The notes below the pieces were generated by a model that was not told the DNA's origin, made no database searches, and saw only the letters and a program-made list of their open reading frames with translations. This document shows positions 1-9,381 of a stretch of 64,000 nucleotides of DNA, piece after piece. The stretch is from contig NZ_WUQZ01000011.1 in the NCBI RefSeq assembly GCF_009829075.1, forward strand, positions 1 through 64,000. Direction: 5' to 3'. Both the position numbers and the translations under genes were made by a program. This DNA comes from Sphingobacterium composti. GTDB lineage: Bacteria; Bacteroidota; Bacteroidia; Sphingobacteriales; Sphingobacteriaceae. Positions within the stretch are counted from its first letter, which is position 1. Every line of letters starts with the position of its first letter.

Positions 1-892
1 AAGCCAATTCTAAGAAACCCAAAACTACCTTCACACTATTCAACCAACCTCCAGATTTTGGAAGTGATTTCAGCATAGATGGGAACATCGCGAATAGCAC
101 AAATGGAACAGCCAATGCTAATGAAAATCCTAACATACCGATAGCAGGGCCCAATCTTTCACCACGTGTTGCAGCTTCTACCAATAGCGTTCCGATAATA
201 GGTCCCGTACAAGAGAAAGAAACTACAGCTAAACTAGCCGACATAAAGAATAAACCTAAAAGACCACTTTTGTCCGAGTTAGCATCTATTTTATTGACAA
301 AAGAACTTGGCAAAGTAATTTCAAAAGCTCCCAGAAATGAAGTCGCAAATACCACTAACATTAAGAAGAAGAAGAAATTGAAAATACCGTTGGTAGAAAG
401 TTCATTCAGCGCTTCAGGTCCAAATGCAATAGTAATCAACATCCCTAAAGCCACATAAATAACGATTATAAACAAACCATACATAAAGGCTTGTGATACG
501 GCTTTAGAGCGAGAACCAGCTTTTTTGGTAAAGAAACTGACTGTCAAAGGTACCATCGGGAAAATACAAGGCATAAAGAATGCTGCAAAACCACCTAACA
601 GTCCCGCAATGAAGATTCCCCATAAGGAGGTGTCATTTTGGGAAGCATCTGTAGTCAAGTCAGTTGATGCCGTGTTCTGCGTTGAATCTTGAGAAGCGCT
701 ATCCTGCCCTAAAGCGACTTCCTCATTACCGTCAGAGAATTCAACATCGTTAAGATCAACAAAACTAGTATCAGCTGAATTACCATCGGAGAATTCGACA
801 TCATCAAAATTGACTAATGTGTCCTGAGCAATAGTTTGATTCTGAAAACTAATGAAAATTAGGAGGATTAAAGAAAACAAATAGGTTTTCAT
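1..892 (-). CDS. dsbD: DsbD-family thiol:disulfide interchange protein (partial, C-terminus off window)
   Basis: The reading frame is open from an ATG at 892 to the left window edge, so the C-terminal part is missing. It begins with a signal peptide (MKTYLFSLILLIFISFQNQT, then IAQ). An acidic Ser/Thr/Asp-rich linker follows, then a polytopic membrane domain with the DsbD/CcdA hallmarks MPCIFPMVPLT and SFSCTGPIIG, whose two Cys form the membrane redox pair. The family moves electrons from cytoplasmic thioredoxin to the periplasm. A C-terminal thioredoxin domain is expected outside the window but cannot be seen. The linker holds a near-duplicate octamer, DVEFSDGN, twice. The DsbD N-terminal domain seems to be carried by the separate upstream gene at 976-1428. 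Family assignment is secure. Confidence 0.9.
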   Translation of the reverse strand, partial: MKTYLFSLILLIFISFQNQTIAQDTLVNFDDVEFSDGNSADTSFVDLNDVEFSDGNEEVALGQDSASQDSTQNTASTDLTTDASQNDTSLWGIFIAGLLGGFAAFFMPCIFPMVPLTVSFFTKKAGSRSKAVSQAFMYGLFIIVIYVALGMLITIAFGPEALNELSTNGIFNFFFFLMLVVFATSFLGAFEITLPSSFVNKIDANSDKSGLLGLFFMSASLAVVSFSCTGPIIGTLLVEAATRGERLGPAIGMLGFSLALAVPFVLFAMFPSMLKSLPKSGGWLNSVKVVLGFLELA

Positions 893-929
893 CTTAAATG
901 ATAAACTTTGATAAGTTGTAAAAATAAAA

Positions 930-954
930 AAAAGGCAGTTATTAACTGCCTTTT
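930..954 (-). terminator. Rho-independent terminator between the two dsbD-type genes
   Basis: Inverted repeat AAAAGGCAGTTA / TAACTGCCTTTT. On the minus strand the stem ends in a T-rich tract. It lies between the stop of the DsbD-N-like gene and the DsbD start, so it would reduce readthrough into dsbD. It may be partial attenuation. Confidence 0.75.
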
Positions 955-975
955 ATAGTTGATATGTCTTAAATT

Positions 976-1428
976 TTACTTTATAGCAACAGTGAAGTTG
1001 TATTCATCTGGTGGCAAACATTGGTTTTTGTCACAAGCCATAAATTCAACTGTTCCGCTTACTGAAGCTTGTTTTCCATTAAGCTTTACTTTTTGTTGAA
1101 AAACAACTTCATTTGTGAAGTAAGGAACATTCATTTTAAATACTTCCTCATATTTAGTTTTTGCCTTTACATTTTCGACAGGCTTTCCGTTCAATGTGAA
1201 GTCTTTAGAATTTTTGAAGGCAAAAGTCGTCGGAAGTGGACCTCCGTCTTGAACATTTTGTCCATATATGTGCCATCCATTCTGGATAGTTGCTTTAATT
1301 AATACAACGGCTTCTTTACTGTTAATTTTTTTTGACGCAACTTGCCATTTAACTGGAGTTTGAACCTGAGCAAATGCTGCAGTCATTGTAATTACTAGGG
1401 CAACGATTAATAAACCTAATTTTTTCAT
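976..1428 (-). CDS. Secreted DsbD N-terminal-domain-like protein (150 aa)
   Basis: A signal peptide (MKKLGLLIVALVITMTAAFA) precedes one immunoglobulin-like domain of about 125 residues. The C-terminal part has the motif MACDKNQCLPP, a Cys pair spaced as in the periplasmic n-DsbD domain (DsbC/DsbD N-terminal family). Such a domain takes electrons from the membrane part of DsbD and passes them to periplasmic partners. Here it is a stand-alone protein just upstream of the dsbD gene instead of its N-terminus, with a terminator between them. The fold assignment is by motif; the partner assignment is inferred from position. Confidence 0.8.
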   Translation of the reverse strand: MKKLGLLIVALVITMTAAFAQVQTPVKWQVASKKINSKEAVVLIKATIQNGWHIYGQNVQDGGPLPTTFAFKNSKDFTLNGKPVENVKAKTKYEEVFKMNVPYFTNEVVFQQKVKLNGKQASVSGTVEFMACDKNQCLPPDEYNFTVAIK

Positions 1429-1535
1429 ATAAATACTAATTCTAAGTTACTATTTAATTTTAAGACTTCTCTTTTCTCAAAAAGTTTAATGCGAATTTAC
1501 GGTTAATAAAAAACACTTTACAAGTAAATTATTTG

Positions 1536-2306
1536 TTATAATATATAAGATATGCCTTTTAAATCAATCTTATAAGGATTTTTATCGATTTCTATTTTCA
1601 ACAATCCATCGCCTTCTACACCTAATATTGTAGCCTCTACCATATTTCCTTCAAAAAGATAAGTGTGTGATTCATCTTTTCTGAATAATTTTCGGTTATA
1701 TCTTATAAGGGATTCCTCGATATTCTGGAGGTAAAATGCGGAATATTCAGCTAATTTTTTTTGAATTATTTTTACGATTTGTAATATTTCTATATTGAAA
1801 TCTTGTTTTTCTAGAATCAAAGACGAGGTTTTAGCGGAAATATCTTTTGGAAATTGTTTTTGATATACATTTATACCTATACCTATGATGCTGTGATTGA
1901 TGTAAGTACCTGCAATTTTGTTTTCTATCAATATGCCAGCTACCTTTTTGTTTTCAATCATGATATCGTTAGGCCACTTAATCGACAGTTTTTGGAAACC
2001 CAAGGTCTTTAAAGTGTCATAAACAGCAAGACTTGCTAGGACGGTTAATGAAAATTGGTTTGAAATTTCTAACTTTTCAGGGGAAATTAGAAAGCTAGCG
2101 GTAAGATTTGAGTCTGGTTCGCTATTCCAAGTATTTCCGCGTTGTCCTTTGCCTGCTGTCTGGTTTTTTGCCATTATGACAGTGAATTGTTCTAGTGGCT
2201 TGAATTTTGACAATAGTTCTTTTAAATAATCATTCGTAGACGGTAATTCCTCAAAAACAATTATGCTATTTGGGTCAGAATCTTCAAAAAATGTGTTATT
2301 TTGCAA
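1536..2306 (-). CDS. birA: Biotin--[acetyl-CoA-carboxylase] ligase BirA, no DNA-binding domain
   Basis: Biotin protein ligase catalytic domain of 256 aa. Residues 52-57 (GKGQRG) are the biotinyl-AMP loop, KWPND at 110-114 carries the catalytic lysine, and KVAGILIE near 121-128 is the next conserved block. It joins biotin to the carboxyl-carrier protein of acetyl-CoA carboxylase. There is no N-terminal winged helix, so it is a ligase only and not a repressor of biotin genes. The only suitable start is TTG at 2306. The MQNNTF opening is what I recall for this family in Sphingobacteriaceae, which supports that start. It is divergent from rsfS across a 44-bp gap. Confidence 0.93.
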   Translation of the reverse strand: MQNNTFFEDSDPNSIIVFEELPSTNDYLKELLSKFKPLEQFTVIMAKNQTAGKGQRGNTWNSEPDSNLTASFLISPEKLEISNQFSLTVLASLAVYDTLKTLGFQKLSIKWPNDIMIENKKVAGILIENKIAGTYINHSIIGIGINVYQKQFPKDISAKTSSLILEKQDFNIEILQIVKIIQKKLAEYSAFYLQNIEESLIRYNRKLFRKDESHTYLFEGNMVEATILGVEGDGLLKIEIDKNPYKIDLKGISYIL

Positions 2307-2350
2307 AGGATAAAGATTAAAAATACGCAGTAAAACTATAATATTTCTTA

Positions 2351-2725
2351 ATGAGTAAAAAGAAAAATTCAGAATTGTCTAACAAATTGGCAGATATCGT
2401 GGTGCACGGGATGCAGGAGAAAAAAGCTTTGGATATAGTGAAAATGGATATGCGAGAAGTGAATTCGACTCTTTCTGATTATTTCGTTATATGCAATGCA
2501 GATAGTAATGTACAAGTAAATGCAATTGCTAAAAGTGTTGAAGATGAAGTTTACAAAGCATTAGGACAAGATCCATGGCATAAAGAAGGACAGGGAAATG
2601 GTGAGTGGATATTGTTAGATTTTGTAGACGTAGTTGTTCATATTTTCAAGACAGAGACACGCGATCGTTATCGTATTGAAGACCTTTGGGGTGATGCCAA
2701 AGTAGAAAGTTTTAAGAGTGCTTAA
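2351..2725 (+). CDS. rsfS: Ribosome silencing factor RsfS
   Basis: A 124-aa member of the RsfS/YbeB/Iojap family. Recognisable blocks are DIVKMDMREV, STLSDYFVICNADSNVQV, DPWHKEGQGNGEWILLDF and VVVHIF followed by the Arg/Tyr-rich C-terminus. The family binds ribosomal protein L14 and blocks subunit joining when nutrients are scarce. Length is normal. It lies 35 bp upstream of ftsH on the same strand, so co-transcription is likely; this rsfS-ftsH order is common in Bacteroidota. Confidence 0.95.
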   Translation: MSKKKNSELSNKLADIVVHGMQEKKALDIVKMDMREVNSTLSDYFVICNADSNVQVNAIAKSVEDEVYKALGQDPWHKEGQGNGEWILLDFVDVVVHIFKTETRDRYRIEDLWGDAKVESFKSA

Positions 2726-2760
2726 TATATTATTTTTAGATTAGAGACGTTTAATATATA

Positions 2761-4836
2761 ATGAAAAAAATTCCGAGTAAAAAGGTAACTCCCACACCAC
2801 CCAAGTTTAATATGATTTGGGTTTATGTCGCTATTATAGCGGGTTTCTTTGCCTTGAATTATATTTATAGTTCAAGTGCTACAAAGAAAATTAACTATGA
2901 AAAATTTGAAAAGGAAATGTTGCTTACGGGCGATGTTCAGAAAATAGTTGCTTTAAAAAATGGTAGTATCTATGAGGTTGAGGTTTATATAAAACCAGAT
3001 AAGTTAAAAGATGATCCAAAGTATAAAGATGTCGCTCCAGATGAAAATAAAATTGCTTTGAGTACCTCTACAGCCCCACAGTACTATTTTACAGAAGGGT
3101 CTGCTGATATTTTGAGTCAAAAATTAAGTGAATCTCAAAAATTATTACCTGAGGGGGCTTCAAAAGTTTCGATTGAATGGGGTGAAAAGACTAATCCATG
3201 GGGAAGTATAATTTCATTTATTCTTCCATTAATAATTATTATTGCTATCTGGATGTTTTTGATGCGTCGCATGGGCGGCGGTGGTGCAGGTGGTGGCGGC
3301 CAGATCTTCAATATTGGCAAATCGAAAGCACAGTTATTTGATAAAGAATCGCAAATCAACATTACTTTCAACGATGTGGCTGGGCTTGAAGAAGCAAAGA
3401 CAGAGGTGATGGAGATCGTGGATTTTTTGAAAAATCCTAAAAAGTATACAGATTTAGGCGGTAAAATTCCGAAAGGGGCATTGTTAGTAGGTCCTCCAGG
3501 AACAGGTAAAACCTTATTGGCTAAGGCCGTAGCAGGAGAAGCGCAAGTTCCATTTTTCTCTTTATCAGGTTCTGATTTCGTAGAAATGTTTGTGGGGGTA
3601 GGTGCATCTCGTGTACGTGACTTATTTAAACAAGCAAAAGAGAAGGCACCATGTATTATCTTTATTGATGAGATTGATGCAATAGGAAGAGCACGCGGCA
3701 AAAACTCTGTAATGGGAGGAAATGACGAACGTGAAAATACATTAAACCAATTATTGGTAGAAATGGATGGTTTCGGAACTAATCTTGGTGTTATCATCTT
3801 GGCTGCTACCAACCGACTTGATGTATTGGATCAAGCGTTATTGCGTCCAGGTCGTTTTGATAGACAAATTTCTATTGATAAACCTGATTTGATTGGTCGT
3901 GAGCATATATTTAATGTGCATTTGAAACCTATTAAGTTGGCAGAAGAAGTTGACGCGAAGAAGCTTTCTGCACAAACACCTGGATTTGCGGGAGCCGAGA
4001 TTGCCAATGTATGTAATGAAGCGGCTTTAATCGCTGCTCGAAAAGGAAAGCCAGCTGTAGAAATGCAAGATTTTCAAGATGCCATTGATAGAGTAATTGG
4101 AGGTCTCGAGAAGAAAAATAAAATTATCTCACCAGAAGAGAAAAAGATTGTAGCTTATCATGAGGCAGGGCATGCTATTGCAGGTTGGTTCTTGGAGCAT
4201 GCAGATCCTTTGGTAAAAGTTTCTATTGTTCCACGTGGTGTTGCTGCATTAGGATATGCGCAATATTTGCCCAAAGAGCAGTTTTTGTATACTACCGAGC
4301 AGTTGATTGATAGCATGTGTATGACGATGGGTGGACGTGTAGCGGAAGATATTACATTTGGTCGTATCAGTACGGGTGCTCAAAATGACTTAGAGCGTAT
4401 TACTAAATTAGCTTATGCTATGACTGCGGTCTACGGTATGAACGATAAAGTTGGTAATGTTTCATTCAATGATAGTTCGGGTGAGTCTCAATTCCAAAAG
4501 CCATATTCTGATCAAACTGCGCAATTGATTGACGAAGAAGTTCGCAATTTAATCACAGCAGTGTACGATCGTACAAAAGAATTGTTGTTGGAAAATCAAG
4601 ATGGACTTATTAAGATTGCGGAGAAGCTTTTGGAAAAGGAAATCCTATTTCAAGCAGATTTAGAAGAAATTCTTGGCAAGCGTCCTTTTGCGAATAGAAC
4701 CACTTACGATGAGTTTGTGAATGGTGGTGCGGACGGCGGTGGTGTTCCTCAAACGGAATTGCCCTTACCTCCATTACCAGAGCAAACCACACAGCCAGAA
4801 GTTAATTCGTCAACATTAAGCGACGAAGAAAAGTAA
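2761..4836 (+). CDS. ftsH: ATP-dependent zinc metalloprotease FtsH
   Basis: A 691-aa membrane AAA protease. Transmembrane segments lie at about 18-36 and 148-168, flanking a periplasmic domain. Walker A GPPGTGKT is at 244-251, followed by Walker B (IIFIDEID) and an arginine-finger region ([10 protein letters not shown]). The zinc site HEAGH is at 467-471. A Pro/Glu-rich tail ends the protein. It degrades unfolded membrane proteins and short-lived cytoplasmic regulators. Length and motif order are complete. A hairpin with a T-rich tail follows the stop. The downstream LUD-domain gene often accompanies ftsH in this phylum. Confidence 0.97.
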   Translation: MKKIPSKKVTPTPPKFNMIWVYVAIIAGFFALNYIYSSSATKKINYEKFEKEMLLTGDVQKIVALKNGSIYEVEVYIKPDKLKDDPKYKDVAPDENKIALSTSTAPQYYFTEGSADILSQKLSESQKLLPEGASKVSIEWGEKTNPWGSIISFILPLIIIIAIWMFLMRRMGGGGAGGGGQIFNIGKSKAQLFDKESQINITFNDVAGLEEAKTEVMEIVDFLKNPKKYTDLGGKIPKGALLVGPPGTGKTLLAKAVAGEAQVPFFSLSGSDFVEMFVGVGASRVRDLFKQAKEKAPCIIFIDEIDAIGRARGKNSVMGGNDERENTLNQLLVEMDGFGTNLGVIILAATNRLDVLDQALLRPGRFDRQISIDKPDLIGREHIFNVHLKPIKLAEEVDAKKLSAQTPGFAGAEIANVCNEAALIAARKGKPAVEMQDFQDAIDRVIGGLEKKNKIISPEEKKIVAYHEAGHAIAGWFLEHADPLVKVSIVPRGVAALGYAQYLPKEQFLYTTEQLIDSMCMTMGGRVAEDITFGRISTGAQNDLERITKLAYAMTAVYGMNDKVGNVSFNDSSGESQFQKPYSDQTAQLIDEEVRNLITAVYDRTKELLLENQDGLIKIAEKLLEKEILFQADLEEILGKRPFANRTTYDEFVNGGADGGGVPQTELPLPPLPEQTTQPEVNSSTLSDEEK

Positions 4837-4842
4837 TTAATA

Positions 4843-4863
4843 AGGTGTGTCTATGGCACACCT
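4843..4863 (+). terminator. Hairpin after ftsH
   Basis: AGGTGTG / CACACCT stem with a 7-nt loop, followed by ATTTTATTG. It lies between ftsH and the next gene, whose start at 4878 is just past it. It fits a weak terminator or attenuator. Confidence 0.5.
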
Positions 4864-4877
4864 ATTTTATTGTTGAA

Positions 4878-5525
4878 ATGAATATCCGTAATACTACTGC
4901 AAAAGAACGCATGCTTAAAGGCATCAGACAAGCGCTGTTGGATAAGCGTGATAATCCTAATCCAGATTTCGAAGACTCTCCTTTGTATAATGATGAAGAG
5001 GATGGGTTGGATATCACTTTTGCGCGTGAATTCACCAATGTATCAGGCAAATTTGTTTATTGCGATGGCGAAATTGCGGTTATTGAAAATTTAATTGCAT
5101 TGGTAGAAGAGCTTGGTGTAAGTAAAATTTTTGCTTGGGAGCCTTCAGTTCAAGAGCTTTTAAATACTTACGGTTTCCCTTTTTTACGTACAGATACTGA
5201 TTTTCAAGCAGCAGAGGTTGGTATTACAACTTGTGAAGCACTTATAGCACGTAATGGTAGTATAATGATTTCAAATGCGAATGCAGGAGGGCGTCGCTTG
5301 AGTATATATCCACCAGTGCATATTGTATTTGCGAAAGCTTCTCAACTTGTGATGGATATTCGCCATGGGCTTTCTTTGGTTAAAGAAAAATATGGTAACA
5401 ATATGCCTTCCATGCTTACTACAATTACAGGACCGAGTCGTACTGCTGATATCGAAAAGATGTTGGTACTTGGTGCACATGGCCCAAAAGATTTATACGT
5501 ATTTCTGATTGAAGATCGATTCTAA
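4878..5525 (+). CDS. LUD-domain (LutC/YkgG-type) protein
   Basis: A 215-aa protein of the LUD family (DUF162), recognised by the C-terminal block with GITTCEALIARNGSIM, the Ala/Gly-Gly-Arg turn after it, and ITGPSRTADIEKMLVLGAHGP. In LutC the domain belongs to an iron-sulfur complex for lactate oxidation; no LutA or LutB partner is visible here, so its role is unknown. I chose ATG 4878 because the upstream in-frame start at 4845 would place the N-terminus inside the ftsH terminator hairpin and because MNIRNTTAKERMLKG is a normal start for the family. It is followed 6 bp later by the rhomboid gene. Confidence 0.85.
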   Translation: MNIRNTTAKERMLKGIRQALLDKRDNPNPDFEDSPLYNDEEDGLDITFAREFTNVSGKFVYCDGEIAVIENLIALVEELGVSKIFAWEPSVQELLNTYGFPFLRTDTDFQAAEVGITTCEALIARNGSIMISNANAGGRRLSIYPPVHIVFAKASQLVMDIRHGLSLVKEKYGNNMPSMLTTITGPSRTADIEKMLVLGAHGPKDLYVFLIEDRF

Positions 5526-5531
5526 TTTTTT

Positions 5532-6161
5532 ATGATTCAAGATTATATTCTACAAACTCCAGTAGCGAGTTTTATATTTGCTATTACAGTGGCATCTAGT
5601 ATTTATGCTTTTTCCAATCCTGAAATATTAGGGAGAATGATGCTACATCCATATAGTATTCATCGTGACAAAAGCAAATCATACACGGTGTTTACTAGTG
5701 GTCTTGTGCATGCAGATTGGGGGCATTTATTGTTCAATATGATTACTTTCTATTTCTTTGGATTTTCTTTGGAAAAGTATTTTGTAGCCGTAAATGGAGA
5801 AATTGGTCATCTGTACTTCGCGTTATTGTATATTGTAAGTCTGGTACTGAGTGATATTCCGACTATTATACAGCAAAAAAATAATCCAGGCTATTTTAGT
5901 TTAGGCGCTTCGGGGGCTATATCTGCAGTGCTATTTGGATTTATTTTATTTGAGCCCAAAGCGATGTTGGGTATATTTTTGATTATCCCTATGCCAGCTT
6001 ATCTATTCGCTGTATTGTACATTGGCTACTGCATGTGGGCTTCCAAAAATTCAAACGATCGTATTAATCACGACGCTCACTTATTTGGAGCTTTGGCTGG
6101 ATTATTAATCACTATACTTATTCATCCTTGGATTATCAGGCATTTTATTGATCAGTTCTAA
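5532..6161 (+). CDS. Rhomboid-family intramembrane serine protease
   Basis: 209 aa, six hydrophobic segments. Rhomboid signatures are present: HADWGHLLFNM (loop and second helix, ending in the oxyanion Asn region), GASGA at 125-129 with nucleophile Ser127, and NHDAHLFGALAG with catalytic His183. All catalytic residues are intact, so it should cleave substrates within or next to the membrane. Substrates cannot be predicted. It may be co-transcribed with the LUD gene (6-bp gap), and its end converges on yifB with a 4-bp gap. Confidence 0.88.
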   Translation: MIQDYILQTPVASFIFAITVASSIYAFSNPEILGRMMLHPYSIHRDKSKSYTVFTSGLVHADWGHLLFNMITFYFFGFSLEKYFVAVNGEIGHLYFALLYIVSLVLSDIPTIIQQKNNPGYFSLGASGAISAVLFGFILFEPKAMLGIFLIIPMPAYLFAVLYIGYCMWASKNSNDRINHDAHLFGALAGLLITILIHPWIIRHFIDQF

Positions 6162-6165
6162 GAGA

Positions 6166-7704
6166 TTATCCAGCCCAACTTTCGCGATCCAAACTTCTGA
6201 ATTGAATAGCTTCAGCTAGATGTTGATTTTCGATAGGTTCAGAATTTTCCATGTCAGCGATTGTATGTGCGACTTTCAAAATTCTATCATAAGCTCTAGC
6301 CGAAAGATTCAATCTTTCCATGGCATTTTTTAAAAGTTGCTGACCAGCATCCGAAATTATACAAACTTCACGTACTGCTTTAGAACTCATTTGTGCATTG
6401 CAATGCACATTCGGATTATTTTCAAACCGTCTCGCTTGAATTAATCTTGCTTGTATTACGCGCTCGCGTATATGTTTACTGTTTTCACTCTTTCTCGTCG
6501 AAGCTAATTCATTAAATTCTATTGGAGTTACTTCTACATGTAGATCTATTCTATCAAGTAGAGGACCCGAAATTTTGCTGAGATAACGTTGGACTAAAGC
6601 CATTCCGCAAATACATTCTTTCTCAGGATGATTATAATATCCGCAAGGGCAAGGATTCATAGCTGCTATGAGCATAAAGCTCGCTGGATAATCTACAGTA
6701 AACTTTGATCTTGAAATAGTAATGTTTCTGGATTCTAAAGGTTGCCGCATAACTTCTAATACTGTTCTTTTGAATTCAGGTAATTCATCCAAAAACAGTA
6801 CGCCATTATGTGCTAGGGATATTTCACCAGGCTGTGGATGAGTTCCGCCACCGACTAGAGCGACGTCCGAAATGGTGTGGTGTGGGTTGCGGAAAGGACG
6901 TGTAGTCATTAGAGATTCTGCCGTAGGCAAGGTGCCGGCAACAGAATGAATTTTAGTCGTTTCTAATGATTCATCTATGGTCAACGGTGGAAGAATTGTC
7001 GGCAACCTTTTAGCTAGCATTGTCTTACCTGCACCTGGTGGACCGATTAGAATTACATTGTGACCACCTGCGGCAGCAATTTCCAATGCTCTTTTGATAT
7101 TTTCTTGCCCTTTTACATCCGCAAAATCTACTTCATAACTATTGATATTCCGTTCAAATTCTTCGTTGATATTGACCAAGGTTGGCTCAACAGTAATTTT
7201 ATTTTCAAAAAAATCGACTACATCGTATAGATTGTCAATGCCATAAATATTTAAATCCGCTACGATTGCTGCTTATTTAGCATTCACCGATGGGAGAATA
7301 ATACCGCTAAATCCATCTTTCTTTGCTTGTACAGCGATAGGTAAAGCTCCTTTTATGGGCTGAATAGCTCCATCTAAGGATAATTCACCTAATATGATAT
7401 ACTTTTCTATTTCTTCTGCATTGATCTGATTAGAAGCGGCTAAAATCCCAATCGCGATAGACAAATCGTAAGAGGATCCTTCCTTGCGAATATCCGCTGG
7501 AGCAAGATTAACAACTATTTTTTGCCTTGGCATACGGTAACCTATAGACATAATGGCACTTTCAATGCGTTGTAAACTTTCTTTGACAGCATTATCTGGC
7601 AATCCTACAATATAGTACTTTGTTCCAGTGGACACATTTACTTCAACAGTTATTGTTGTTGCTTCAATACCATATACGGCACTTCCAAAAGTCTTTACAA
7701 GCAT
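6166..7704 (-). pseudogene. YifB/ComM-family Mg-chelatase-like AAA ATPase, interrupted by one in-frame stop
   Basis: The two halves, 7704-7276 and 7272-6166, are in the same frame. They are separated only by a TAA at 7275-7273 (codon 144). If that codon were GAA the product would run 512 aa, the usual YifB length, and would read NAKEAAIVADL as in the family. Domains in order: ChlI-like N-terminal domain, AAA module with Walker A GPPGAGKT and LFLDELPEF, then the C-terminal Mg-chelatase domain. In Haemophilus and Vibrio, ComM is a branch-migration helicase for natural transformation. An ATG at 7704 (MLVKTFG) is preferred. Either this is a real strain-level nonsense mutation (C to A at plus-strand 7275) or a sequence error. 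The C-terminal half still encodes a full ATPase with a possible TTG restart at 7179. Confidence 0.88.
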
Positions 7705-7911
7705 AGTGTGATTAATTGGTTTGTTAAATTTAAGGAAAATTATTTGCATTGAAATGATATTTCAAAATGGTTTTGGTCTTGTTTTTGATGATTTGTAATA
7801 AAAACCTTATTTTGACATAGAGCAGAAAAAATATTTTTATTTTTAAACGTTTTGGAAGTTTTAGTGTTTATATAGTAAGTGATTTATTTAAAAAATTAAT
7901 ACAACGAAATA

Positions 7912-8181
7912 ATGAAAGACAGCGGAAAAGTAGTTACAGCATTATTAGCTGGTTTGGCGGCAGGTGCAGTTTTGGGATTATTATTTGCACCAGAGAAAGG
8001 TTCAGAGACACGTGATAAAATTAATGATTCATTAGCAGATTTGGCAGATGCAATCAAAGAACGTGCGGAGCAGCAAATCGATTCATTGAATGATTTAAAA
8101 GATAAAGTAATGGCTTCTGTTAAAAATAAAGCAGCAAAGGCAGAAGAAATTATTGACGATGAGATCGTAGAACACGCGTAA
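7912..8181 (+). CDS. YtxH-domain small membrane protein
   Basis: 89 aa. One glycine-rich transmembrane helix (about residues 8-26, ending LGLLFAPEKGSETR) precedes a charged helical tail, the layout of the YtxH family, which is linked to general stress responses in Bacillus. It heads a three-gene run (YtxH, holin-like, unknown) that I take to be one operon. There is no catalytic motif. Confidence 0.85.
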   Translation: MKDSGKVVTALLAGLAAGAVLGLLFAPEKGSETRDKINDSLADLADAIKERAEQQIDSLNDLKDKVMASVKNKAAKAEEIIDDEIVEHA

Positions 8182-8253
8182 CTAGCAATTCTGTAATGGT
8201 AATTATACAAGCTGGAAGTAATAACTGGCTTCTAGCTTTTAAAAAATTAATGA

Positions 8254-8733
8254 ATGGAAGAACAAAAATTTTCCTTTTCGGGTAGTTTTCAGAAGACCAA
8301 AGAGTATGTAGATACACAGTTGGAGATTTTGAAGTTAAAAGCGATTTCGAAATCTTCACGTATCATAGGAGCGATAGTGCTTGATGTTTCAAAACTAATG
8401 CTTGCCTTAGCAATTATTTTCTTTTGGTCTTTGGCATTAGGATTTTGGTTGGGGGAGTTGTTAGGTAGTTATTCACTAGGCTTTTTAGCAACAGGCGGGA
8501 TATTTTTGATAATTCTATTAATTGTCAGAGCAATTGAGCCAAAGTTAGAAGCTAAATTTATGGATTTAACTATAAAGAAGATTCTTGGCAAATGGAACGA
8601 AGAAGAAGATTTTATTGCAGAAATGGAACGTGAAGAATCGCAAAGAAAACAAGAATACAAGGCTCCTGAAGGTGCTAGTACTACTGTAAAGGATATTTTT
8701 GAAAAAGAGATTGATCATGAAAGTAAATATTAA
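8254..8733 (+). CDS. Phage-holin-family-like membrane protein (superfamily III type)
   Basis: 159 aa: an amphipathic N-terminal segment, two strongly hydrophobic segments (about 45-70 and 78-98), then a charged C-terminus. The layout matches the small chromosomal membrane proteins labelled phage holin family protein or Actinobacteriophage holin superfamily III. No phage genes are nearby, so the holin name describes similarity only. It overlaps the next gene by 17 bp, which suggests translational coupling. Confidence 0.7.
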   Translation: MEEQKFSFSGSFQKTKEYVDTQLEILKLKAISKSSRIIGAIVLDVSKLMLALAIIFFWSLALGFWLGELLGSYSLGFLATGGIFLIILLIVRAIEPKLEAKFMDLTIKKILGKWNEEEDFIAEMEREESQRKQEYKAPEGASTTVKDIFEKEIDHESKY

Positions 8734-9232
8734 TAATTCTGAAGAGCTCAAAAATGAGCTTGTACGTCTTAGTCGATTGCGCCTAGAACAGGAACTATAT
8801 TTGGGTGATCAATACAAACTTCTCAAAAACAAGGTTCAAACCCCATCACGAATTGTAGGTGCCGTAGCTTCTAATCTTCCTGGTGTGAGTTTAATAAAAG
8901 GATTGTTCTCATCTTTTGGAAAGGACAAGGGTCATTCAGATTTTTCGGATGGTAAATCTGATTGGTTGACTAAAATAACACAGCTTGCACTTCCTTTAGT
9001 GTTAAATAGAACACTTTTGAAGAATAGCGGATGGCTCAAAAAATCTTTAGTTTTATTGGCATCGGAAGGCGCTGTAGGGCAACTTAACAAGGATAAAGTA
9101 AATTCTTTTGTTGGAAAAATTGCGGACTATATTCGTCCAAAAAAATCAAAGAAGAAACATAAAAATATAAAACCCATTGAAGAGCAGGATAATTTAAACT
9201 TTGGTATTCCTCCCGATAGTGAGACATATTAG
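8717..9232 (+). CDS. Conserved hypothetical protein, third gene of the YtxH operon
   Basis: 171 aa, not recognised by family. The N-terminus is a charged helix (MKVNINNSEELKNELVRLSR). The middle has hydrophobic stretches (GAVASNLPGVSLIKGLF and LPLVLNRTLLKNSGWL) and the C-terminus is Lys-rich. I chose ATG 8717; a TTG further upstream at 8699 is less likely. It overlaps the holin-like gene by 17 bp in another frame, so it is translationally coupled to a membrane protein. Function unknown, probably at the envelope. Confidence 0.75.
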   Translation: MKVNINNSEELKNELVRLSRLRLEQELYLGDQYKLLKNKVQTPSRIVGAVASNLPGVSLIKGLFSSFGKDKGHSDFSDGKSDWLTKITQLALPLVLNRTLLKNSGWLKKSLVLLASEGAVGQLNKDKVNSFVGKIADYIRPKKSKKKHKNIKPIEEQDNLNFGIPPDSETY

Positions 9233-9334
9233 TTCTTGCATTTTAAAATATGAACCATAAATACTGAATCTCTGTTAAAGAGATTTTTTATTTTAGATAT
9301 AGCATTAACTCTTTTCAATTTCCGTAGTAAATAG

Positions 9335-9365
9335 TTGAATAACTGCCAACATAAGGTTATTTTTG
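9335..9365 (+). promoter_or_regulatory. Bacteroidota-type promoter of trmB
   Basis: TTG at 9335-9337 and TATTTTTG at 9358-9365, a 20-bp gap, matching the TTTG-N19-21-TAnnTTTG consensus. The start codon follows 17 bp later. Confidence 0.6.
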
Positions 9366-9381
9366 CGACTTAATATATGTT

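Noticed and set aside
3135-3812. 225-aa frame opposite ftsH
   Set aside because: Antisense shadow of the conserved ATPase region.
6166-7179. Independent 337-aa AAA ATPase gene with its own start
   Set aside because: It is in the same frame as the upstream half, the join matches the YifB family, and its first codon is only a TTG; treated as one interrupted gene.
8254-8733. Prophage remnant suggested by a holin-like gene
   Set aside because: No other phage gene nearby; such holin-family proteins are common chromosomal membrane proteins in Bacteroidota.
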